From NCBI GenBank assembly GCA_900551355.1, contig URVR01000032.1, forward strand, positions 1-11,920: a DNA stretch of 11,920 bases, in the 5' to 3' direction. A program made the position numbers and the translations under genes. Source of the stretch: an uncultured Eubacteriales bacterium (GTDB lineage: Bacteria > Bacillota > Clostridia > Oscillospirales > Oscillospiraceae). Shown here in pieces: positions 4,864 to 11,920 of this stretch; the first letter of the stretch is position 1; the number at the start of each line of letters is the position of its first letter. The notes under the pieces were generated by a model. The model was not told the origin of the DNA and searched no databases. It saw only the letters and a list, made by a program, of their open reading frames with translations.

Positions 4864-6363
4864 TTACAGGCCGTAGACCTCGGTGAACTTCTTTTCGAGA
4901 TAGGCCACATAGCAGTCCGGGTCGAACTTCCCGCAGACCGACTCGAACAGTGCCACGGGATCCTTCATGCAGCCGTACTTCCAGATCTTCTCCTCCAGCC
5001 AGTTGTTGATGGGGGTCAGATCGCCGGAACGCACCACGGCGTCCACGTCCAGCTCCTTGGACAGCTCCAGCAGGTACTGCGCGCCGTAGGCCGAGCCGAT
5101 GGCGTAGGACGGGAAGTAGCCGATGTTGCCGTTGGACCAGTGGGAGTCCTGCAGAACGCCCTGCCGGTCGTTGGGCACGTCGATGCCCAGATACTCCTTG
5201 TACAGCCGGTTCCACTCGGCGGGCAGGTCGTGGGCGGTGAGGGTGCCGTCGAACATCCGCTTCTCCAGCTCGTAGCGCACCATGATGTGCAGGCAGTAGG
5301 TCAGCTCGTCTGCCTCCGTGCGGATGAGGGACGGCTCGGACTTGTTGATCATACGGTAGAAATCGTCCTCCGTCACGTTGTCCAGCCGGGGCGCAAAGTG
5401 CTCCTTCAGCCACGGGTAGATGACGGAGCAGAACGCCCGGCTGCGGCCGATGATGTTCTCATAGAACCGGGACTGGCTCTCGTGGATGCCCATGGACACG
5501 CCGTTGCCCAGATTGCTGCGGGCCAGCTCCCGGCCGGTGTGCAGCTCATACAGGGCGTGGCCGCCCTCATGCACCACGGAGTACAGGGACGAGGCCACCA
5601 TGTCGGCGTGGTAGTGGGTGGTGATCCGCACATCGTCCCGGGAGAAGTTGATGGTGAAGGGATGCTCCGTCTCACCGATGATGCAGTGGTTCCGGTCGAT
5701 GCCCATGACGCCCATGACGAAATCGGAGAACTCCCGCTGGATGGGGATGGGGAAATCGGCGTGGAGCGGTGTGTCGTCCACCCGGTCGGCGTGGGCGGTG
5801 ACCCGCTGGATGAGAGGCACCAGCTTCTGCCGCAGGGCGGCGAAGAATTGGTCACAGGCGGCCACCGTCAGCCCCCGCTCATAGTTGTCCAGCAGCGTCT
5901 CATAGGGGGCCTTCTCCGGCTCCCAGTACAGAGCGAAGCGCTTCAGCGTGTCGAAGATCTCCTGCAAGTACGGCTCGAACAGGGCAAAATCGTTGTTGGT
6001 CTTGGCGGTCTGCCACACATCGTCGGCGCGGGTGGTCAGCTTCTGGTAGGCCACGAACTCCTCCTCCGGGATGCGGCGGGTGCGGTCGTAGCTGCGCCAG
6101 TACTCCTCCACCTTGCGGCGTGTCACGTCGTCCAGCTCCGTGCGGGCGGCCATCAGCGTCTCCAGCATCTCCACGGTGTCCGCCGCGGTGGTCAGCTGAT
6201 AGTCGATGCGGCTGAGCTCGCCGGTGGTGTCGCTGCGGACGTCGGCTGCGCCCTTGGGCGCCGCGGTGACGCCGTCGTAGTACAAAAGGCCCATGGCGTG
6301 AGACAGCGCAAAGCTGGTCTGCTCGTAGCTTTTCAGCTTTTCCAATGCTTCGGTAACGGTCAT
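4864..6363 (-). CDS. M32 family metallocarboxypeptidase (thermostable carboxypeptidase Taq type)
   Basis: This 499-residue cytoplasmic zinc peptidase removes C-terminal amino acids from peptides, with broad specificity in the family. The zinc site is the HEGGH motif at residues 265-269, with E266 catalytic, and the third ligand is E295 in HESQS (294-298). Other M32 hallmarks are EHPFT at 233-237 and the IRTEADELTY block in the C-terminal third. Length equals the usual ~500 residues. No signal peptide is seen. AGGAGGT six bases before the ATG fixes the start. The gene has its own promoter at 6393-6421 and shares its terminator with the convergent YghO-like gene, so it is monocistronic. Confidence 0.96.
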   Translation of the reverse strand: MTVTEALEKLKSYEQTSFALSHAMGLLYYDGVTAAPKGAADVRSDTTGELSRIDYQLTTAADTVEMLETLMAARTELDDVTRRKVEEYWRSYDRTRRIPEEEFVAYQKLTTRADDVWQTAKTNNDFALFEPYLQEIFDTLKRFALYWEPEKAPYETLLDNYERGLTVAACDQFFAALRQKLVPLIQRVTAHADRVDDTPLHADFPIPIQREFSDFVMGVMGIDRNHCIIGETEHPFTINFSRDDVRITTHYHADMVASSLYSVVHEGGHALYELHTGRELARSNLGNGVSMGIHESQSRFYENIIGRSRAFCSVIYPWLKEHFAPRLDNVTEDDFYRMINKSEPSLIRTEADELTYCLHIMVRYELEKRMFDGTLTAHDLPAEWNRLYKEYLGIDVPNDRQGVLQDSHWSNGNIGYFPSYAIGSAYGAQYLLELSKELDVDAVVRSGDLTPINNWLEEKIWKYGCMKDPVALFESVCGKFDPDCYVAYLEKKFTEVYGL

Positions 6364-6392
6364 GCTCGTACCTCCTGTTTGTAGTTGAGACG

Positions 6393-6421
6393 ATTATACC
6401 ATCCTCGGCGGAAAGACACAA
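6393..6421 (-). promoter_or_regulatory. Promoter of the M32 peptidase gene
   Basis: On the minus strand TTGTGT (6421-6416) and TATAAT (6398-6393) are 17 bases apart, and the -10 box is extended (TGG-TATAAT). The leader is about 25 bases. Confidence 0.7.
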
Positions 6422-6449
6422 GCGGACAAAAATGTACACAGAATCTTAA

Positions 6450-6478
6450 TAGACTATCGACCGCAGACGTGATAAAAT
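6450..6478 (+). promoter_or_regulatory. Promoter of the AI-2E family gene
   Basis: TAGACT (6450-6455) and TAAAAT (6473-6478) are 17 bases apart with an extended TGA in front of the -10 box. It is back to back with the M32 promoter. Confidence 0.6.
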
Positions 6479-6510
6479 AGGGAAAATACCTGTCAGAAAG
6501 GCGGATCGCC

Positions 6511-7656
6511 ATGGATCTGAACAAAAAAACCATGCAGCGCATCATGCTGCTCATCACCTTCGCGGTGCTGCTGTTCTGGGGCCTGTACAATATCTCCACC
6601 ATCGGCGGACTTTTTTCCAACCTGTTTTCCCTGCTGGCGCCGCTGCTCATCGGCATCTGCATCGCCTTTGTGCTGAACCTGATGATGGTCGCGCTGGAGC
6701 GGCTGTGGGACCGGGCGCTGTCCAGGTGGAACAGCCCCTGGAACCGCAAGCTGAAGCGTCCCGTCTGCCTGACGCTGACCATGGTGCTGTTCCTGGGCAT
6801 CATCTTCGCCATCTTCTTCATCCTCATCCCCCGGCTGGAGGAGGCGGGCACCACCATGGTGGCCAACATCCCCACCTATGTGGCACAGATCCAGGCGTGG
6901 TGGACGAACCTCAGCGATTTCGCATCGGAGCACGGCGTGACCCTGCCGGAGCTGTCCCTCAACGCGGAGAACGTGAAGGAGACCATCACCGGCTTCCTGC
7001 AGGAGAAGGGCGACAGCGTGGTGAACACCACCCTGAACATCACCACCTCCATCGTGGGGGCGCTGGTGAACGTCCTGCTGGCGCTGGTGTTCTCCCTGTA
7101 CCTGCTGGCCCAGAAGGAGACGCTCATCGCCCAGTCCAAGCGGCTGCTGCGCCGCATCCTGCCCCGGAAGGCCGCCGACCGCCTGCTGTCGCTGCTGAGC
7201 CTCACCAACGACGCCTTTTCCAGCTTCGTCACCGGTCAGGTGACGGAGGCGTTCATTCTGGGCACCCTGTGCTGCCTGGGCATGCTGATCCTGCGCCTGC
7301 CCTACGCCCTGCCTGTGTCGGTGATCATCGCGGCGCTGTCGCTGATCCCCATTTTCGGCGCGTGGATCGGCGCGGCCACCGGCGCGTTCCTCATCGTGTT
7401 CCAAAGCCCCATCAAGGCCCTGACGTTCCTGATCTTCCTGCTGATCCTCCAGCAGGTGGAGGGCAACCTCATCTACCCCAAGGTGGTGGGCAAGTCCGTG
7501 GGCCTGCCGGGATTGTGGGTGCTGGCGGCCGTCACCATCGGCGGCGGCGCCTTCGGCGTGCTGGGCATGCTGCTGGGCGTGCCGGTGTGCTCCGTCATTT
7601 ACGCGCTGCTGCAGACCTATATCCGCTCCAAGCCGCCGGAGGAGCTGTCCAGATAG
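6511..7656 (+). CDS. AI-2E family transporter (membrane permease-like protein)
   Basis: This 381-residue integral membrane protein belongs to the AI-2E family (formerly DUF20; relatives include TqsA, YdiK and PerM). Hydrophobic segments appear around residues 10-28, 35-58, 85-107, 178-200, 245-262, 264-290, 300-315 and 332-368, with a soluble region at about 108-170. The C-terminal block QQVEGNLIYPKVVG (314-327) followed by a glycine-rich GGGAFGVLGMLLGVP is typical. Only some members export autoinducer-2; others have been linked to ion antiport, so the substrate is unknown. AAAGGCGG six bases before the ATG supports the start. It has its own promoter and terminator and is not part of the following heat-shock operon. 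Confidence 0.93.
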   Translation: MDLNKKTMQRIMLLITFAVLLFWGLYNISTIGGLFSNLFSLLAPLLIGICIAFVLNLMMVALERLWDRALSRWNSPWNRKLKRPVCLTLTMVLFLGIIFAIFFILIPRLEEAGTTMVANIPTYVAQIQAWWTNLSDFASEHGVTLPELSLNAENVKETITGFLQEKGDSVVNTTLNITTSIVGALVNVLLALVFSLYLLAQKETLIAQSKRLLRRILPRKAADRLLSLLSLTNDAFSSFVTGQVTEAFILGTLCCLGMLILRLPYALPVSVIIAALSLIPIFGAWIGAATGAFLIVFQSPIKALTFLIFLLILQQVEGNLIYPKVVGKSVGLPGLWVLAAVTIGGGAFGVLGMLLGVPVCSVIYALLQTYIRSKPPEELSR

Positions 7657-7669
7657 ACCGCACATCCAG

Positions 7670-7703
7670 AAGCGTCCTGTCCCTCCGGACAGGGCGCTTT
7701 TTT
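7670..7703 (+). terminator. Terminator of the AI-2E family gene
   Basis: A 13-bp stem (7670-7682 with 7687-7699, one G-U pair, loop CTCC) is followed by a T-run to 7703. It insulates the heat-shock operon promoter that starts at 7740. Confidence 0.9.
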
Positions 7704-7739
7704 CCGTCAGGAGTTCACAAATAATTAAAATAGCCCCTA

Positions 7740-7768
7740 TTGACATTATCTGGGGAGGGTGGTAAACT
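7740..7768 (+). promoter_or_regulatory. Sigma-A promoter of the hrcA heat-shock operon
   Basis: A consensus TTGACA (7740-7745) is followed after 17 bases by TAAACT (7763-7768). The predicted start, about 7775, falls inside the CIRCE operator, the standard arrangement for HrcA repression. Confidence 0.85.
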
Positions 7769-7772
7769 GCGT

Positions 7773-7799
7773 TTAGCACTCGAAAAGCAGGAGTGCTAA
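7773..7799 (+). promoter_or_regulatory. CIRCE operator (HrcA binding site)
   Basis: TTAGCACTC (7773-7781), a 9-base spacer and GAGTGCTAA (7791-7799) match the CIRCE consensus without a mismatch. HrcA binds this element and represses class I heat-shock genes until it is titrated by misfolded proteins through chaperonin activity. It sits five bases after the -10 box and just ahead of the hrcA ribosome binding site, so it can also form a hairpin in the leader RNA. Confidence 0.98.
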
Positions 7800-7811
7800 A
7801 CGGAGAAAGCT

Positions 7812-8852
7812 ATGGAATTGACAGACCGCAAAAAGCAAATATTGAAGATCGTGGTGGAAAGCTACATCAACACCGCCGAGCCGGTGGGCTCCAAGGCCAT
7901 CGTGGAACAGATGCCCGGTAAGATCAGCTCCGCCACCATCCGCAACGAGCTGGCGGATCTGGTGGAGCTGGGCTATCTGGAGCAGCCCCACACCTCGGCG
8001 GGACGTGTGCCGTCCGCCAAGGGCTACCGGCTGTACGTCAACGAGCTGATGGAGCGCAAGGCCCTGTCGCCGGAGGAAACGGCGAAAATCAACGATGCCC
8101 TGTCCGGTCAGATGAAGCAGGTGGATCAGGTCATCAGTCAGGCCGGACAGATGGTGTCCAGCTTTGTGGGCTATCCCACCTACGCCGTGGCGGATCACCG
8201 CACCGCCGCCACCGTGCAGCGGTTTGAGCTGATCGCCGTGGACGAGGGCAGCTTCATCGCCGTGGTGATGCTGTCGGATAACCGGGTCAAGAGCCAGCTG
8301 ATGCAGCTGGAGCTGCCGGTGGACGCCGACACGCTGCCCCAGCTGAGCCACCTGCTGAACACCCACTTTACCGGCGCAGGGCCGGAGAAGATGAACGCCA
8401 CGCTGATGAGCCTGTCCGAGCAGGTGTCCGGCCAGTGGTTCCTGCTTCTGAACCGGGTGACGGAATATGCCTGCACCCTGCTGGAGGAAGCCCAGCATCA
8501 GCAGGTGTTCACCAACGGCGCCAGCCAGCTCCTGAAGTTCCCGGAGTTCCGGGACATCGACAAGGCCCACGATCTCATGAGCTTCATGGTGGATAATAAG
8601 GAGGATCTCCCGGTGCCCCAGAGCGACGCCCCTATGCAGATCCTCATCGGGCCGGAGAACGTCAACGATGCCCTGAAGGAGAGTAGCGTGGTCATCGCCA
8701 GCTACGATATCGGCGACAACATGCGGGGCCTTGTGGGTGTGGTAGGCCCCACCCGTATGGACTACGCCGCCGTGGCGGCACGGCTCAGCTACTTTGCCGA
8801 GAGCCTGAGCCGCATGTTTGGTAAAAAACAGCTACCGGAGGATACACAATGA
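7812..8852 (+). CDS. hrcA: Heat-inducible transcription repressor HrcA
   Basis: This 346-residue DNA-binding repressor controls its own operon through the CIRCE site 13 bases upstream of its start. The N-terminal winged helix shows the family signature SSATIRNELADLVELGYLEQ (39-58) followed by PHTSAGRVPSAKGYR (59-73). The remainder is the GAF-like dimerisation and inducer-response part, ending with the SLSRMFG segment. Length is normal (340-350). GGAG precedes the ATG by seven bases. The stop overlaps the grpE start as ATGA, so the two are translationally coupled. It is the first gene of the operon, as in most Firmicutes. Confidence 0.98.
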   Translation: MELTDRKKQILKIVVESYINTAEPVGSKAIVEQMPGKISSATIRNELADLVELGYLEQPHTSAGRVPSAKGYRLYVNELMERKALSPEETAKINDALSGQMKQVDQVISQAGQMVSSFVGYPTYAVADHRTAATVQRFELIAVDEGSFIAVVMLSDNRVKSQLMQLELPVDADTLPQLSHLLNTHFTGAGPEKMNATLMSLSEQVSGQWFLLLNRVTEYACTLLEEAQHQQVFTNGASQLLKFPEFRDIDKAHDLMSFMVDNKEDLPVPQSDAPMQILIGPENVNDALKESSVVIASYDIGDNMRGLVGVVGPTRMDYAAVAARLSYFAESLSRMFGKKQLPEDTQ

Positions 8853-9418
8853 GCGAAAAGGATAAGAAGGAACAGACCGCGTCGGCTGAGGAAGCGGCGC
8901 AGGAGACGGCGGAGCAGACCGCCGCGCCCGCCGAGGAGGCGGCGCAGGAGGAGACGTTCACCGTCACCAAGTCCCAGATGGAGCAGATGGAGCAGCTGGC
9001 CAAGGTGCTGGCGGACGCCAACGACAAATACCTCCGTCTGGCGGCGGAATATGACAACTACCGCAAGCGCACCACCCGGGAAAAGGAAAATGTCTACGGC
9101 ACGGCCAAGGCCGACACCATCAAGCCGTTTCTGGCGGTGCTGGACAATCTGGAGCGGGGCGTGCAGCAGTTCGAGGAGGGCGACGGCCACCGGCAGGGGC
9201 TGGAGATGATCTGCAAGCAGTTCATCGACGTGCTGGGCCAGATGGGCGTCACCGAGATCCCGGCGCTGGGCCAGCCCTTCGACCCGGAAAAGCACAACGC
9301 CGTGATGCATACAGAGGATGAGGCCGCCGGCGAGAACACCATTGTGGAGGTGTTCCAGAAGGGATTCATGCTGGGCGACAAGGTACTGCGCTTCGCCATG
9401 GTCAAAGTGGCGAACTGA
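8849..9418 (+). CDS. grpE: Nucleotide exchange factor GrpE
   Basis: This 189-residue cytoplasmic co-chaperone releases ADP from DnaK. Residues 1-36 are an Ala/Glu-rich low-complexity tail. A long coiled-coil helix covers about 40-100, including AAEYDNYRKRT (65-75). The beta domain at about 130-189 carries the family signature in two parts, FDPEKHNAVMH (144-154) and VEVFQKGFMLGDKVLR (166-181). The start overlaps the hrcA stop by four bases (ATGA), with GGAGG inside the end of hrcA. Length is typical for Gram-positive GrpE. Confidence 0.98.
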   Translation: MSEKDKKEQTASAEEAAQETAEQTAAPAEEAAQEETFTVTKSQMEQMEQLAKVLADANDKYLRLAAEYDNYRKRTTREKENVYGTAKADTIKPFLAVLDNLERGVQQFEEGDGHRQGLEMICKQFIDVLGQMGVTEIPALGQPFDPEKHNAVMHTEDEAAGENTIVEVFQKGFMLGDKVLRFAMVKVAN

Positions 9419-9432
9419 AAGGAGCTTTACAA

Positions 9433-9624
9433 ATGGAAGGCAAGAAGCTGTACAAGAGCAATACGGATAAGAAGATCGCCGGTGTCTGCGGCGGCATCGC
9501 CGAGTATTTTAACATCGACTCCACGCTGGTGCGTCTGGGCTGGGTGCTGTTCTGCGCCCTGGGCGGCAGCGGCCTGCTGGCCTATATCATCGCGGCGCTG
9601 GTCATGCCCGACCGTCCCTATTAA
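9433..9624 (+). CDS. Small PspC domain-containing membrane protein
   Basis: This 63-residue protein is almost entirely one PspC domain. It has a basic N-terminal part (KKLYKSNTDKKIAGVCGGIAEYF, residues 4-26, written here as the region ending in the conserved GVCGGIAEYF), DSTLVRLGWVLF at 29-40, and one hydrophobic membrane span at about 34-57 ending in ALVMP. PspC proteins sense or counter membrane stress in phage-shock-type responses; what such a minimal version does is unknown. AAAGGAG lies eight bases before the ATG. The gene begins 14 bases after the grpE stop and ends 48 bases before dnaK, on the same strand without a terminator, so it should be co-transcribed in the HrcA/CIRCE operon. 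Its place between grpE and dnaK is not part of the textbook operon. Confidence 0.92.
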   Translation: MEGKKLYKSNTDKKIAGVCGGIAEYFNIDSTLVRLGWVLFCALGGSGLLAYIIAALVMPDRPY

Positions 9625-9672
9625 AGCTGTGAATAAATAAAATTAAGATAAACATTTCAGGAGGCAATCATT

Positions 9673-11517
<1,845 letters not shown>

Positions 11518-11525
11518 CGAATTTC

Positions 11526-11562
11526 CCACGAGAGGGACAGGGCATCCTGTCCCTTCTTGTGG
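11526..11562 (+). other. Stem-loop between dnaK and dnaJ without a T-run
   Basis: GGGACAGG (11534-11541), loop GCAT and CCTGTCCC (11546-11553) form a perfect core. The outer stem (11526-11533 with 11554-11562) extends it by about eight pairs with one bulge and one G-U pair. It is followed by GTGTTATC rather than T's, so efficient termination is unlikely. It may stabilise the upstream dnaK mRNA, be a processing site, or lower dnaJ expression. Confidence 0.6.
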
Positions 11563-11594
11563 TGTTATCACCCCTTTGAGTGGAGAGAAGTGCA

Positions 11595-11883
11595 ATGGCA
11601 GAAAACAAACGCGATTACTACGAGGTCCTGGGTGTCAGCAAGGGCGCCTCGGAGGACGAGATCAAAAAAGCATATAAAAAGCTGGCCCGCAAGTACCACC
11701 CGGACATGAACCCCGGCGACAAGGAGGCCGAGGAGAAGTTCAAGGAGGTCAACGAGGCCAACGAGGTGCTGTCCGACCCGGAGAAGAAGGCGCGGTACGA
11801 CCAGTTCGGCTTTGCCGGCGTGGACTCCAGCTACGGCGCGGGCGGCCCCGGCGGCGCCGGCGGCTTCGGCGGCGGCTTCGACT
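11595..11883 (+). CDS. dnaJ: Chaperone protein DnaJ, N-terminal part (truncated by contig end)
   Basis: The first 96 codons of DnaJ are present. DnaJ is the J-domain partner that stimulates DnaK ATPase activity and delivers substrates. The J domain spans about residues 7-71, with DYYEVLGVSK at 7-16, the essential HPD at 35-37 and DPEKKARYDQFG at 61-72. The Gly/Phe-rich linker begins at about 80 (GGPGGAGGFGGGF). The zinc-finger and C-terminal domains are missing only because genomic sequence stops at 11883. The frame stays open through the adapter and adds twelve false residues (SVSYTHLRAHET), which must not be annotated. GGAGAG nine bases before the ATG supports the start. Confidence 0.97.
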
Positions 11884-11917
11884 CTGTCTCTTATACACAT
11901 CTCCGAGCCCACGAGAC
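11884..11917. other. Nextera sequencing adapter contamination
   Basis: CTGTCTCTTATACACATCT (11884-11902), the reverse complement of the Tn5 mosaic end used in Nextera libraries, is followed at once by CCGAGCCCACGAGAC (11903-11917), the read-2 adapter. The final GTA (11918-11920) would be the first bases of the i7 index. The segment is artificial and does not belong to the organism. Confidence 0.98.
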
Positions 11918-11920
11918 GTA

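Noticed and set aside
5140..6384. Long plus-strand frames opposite the M32 peptidase and opposite the genes at 771-2810
   Set aside because: These are low-complexity His/Gly/Val/Ala translations without recognisable domains or start signals. The minus-strand frames are unmistakable protein families.
11568..11912. Minus-strand frame at the right end beginning in the adapter
   Set aside because: Its start codon and first residues come from the Nextera adapter, and the rest is antisense to dnaJ.

Overview
The window looks like a metagenomic or draft-genome contig from a GC-rich Gram-positive Clostridia member, most plausibly in or near the Oscillospiraceae. This is an inference from several features: strong AGGAGG-type ribosome binding sites, a perfect CIRCE operator ahead of hrcA-grpE-dnaK-dnaJ, a short Gram-positive-type DnaK, rho-independent terminators with T-runs, and a TnpV-type mobile-element protein. 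No species can be named from the sequence alone. The right end is not genomic: the last ~37 bases are Nextera sequencing adapter.

Region 1 (1-689) is AT-richer than the rest and appears to be the end of an integrated element. It holds a tnpV gene on the minus strand, a large hairpin just beyond its stop, and an inverted repeat. It ends exactly at a 23-base tRNA 3' fragment (T-loop, 3' half of the T-stem, 3' acceptor strand, discriminator A, CCA) with no 5' tRNA body. This is the usual signature of an att site left by integration into a tRNA gene. The tRNA terminator and a second bidirectional terminator follow (690-754).

Region 2 (771-3490, minus strand) carries, in transcription order, a 4'-phosphopantetheinyl transferase, a Gfo/Idh/MocA-family NAD(P)-dependent sugar oxidoreductase with its own promoter, and a ROK-family sugar kinase. 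An intergenic terminator separates the last two. The oxidoreductase and kinase probably serve catabolism of an unidentified sugar.

Region 3 (3637-7703) has a YghO-like GNAT-fold protein (+), divergent from the phosphopantetheinyl transferase. It converges on an M32 metallocarboxypeptidase (-), with a 16-bp-stem bidirectional terminator between them. An AI-2E-family membrane protein (+) is divergent from the peptidase and ends at a strong terminator.

Region 4 (7740-11883) is the class I heat-shock operon: a sigma-A promoter with a perfect CIRCE at the start site, then hrcA, grpE (ATGA overlap), a 63-residue PspC-domain membrane protein, dnaK, a hairpin, and the first 96 codons of dnaJ. The small PspC gene between grpE and dnaK is the least standard part of the operon and would place a membrane-stress protein under HrcA control.

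I did not find a convincing previously undescribed system. The points most worth following are the tRNA-associated element boundary, the PspC insertion in the chaperone operon, and the palindromes inside the divergent promoters around 3528-3600.
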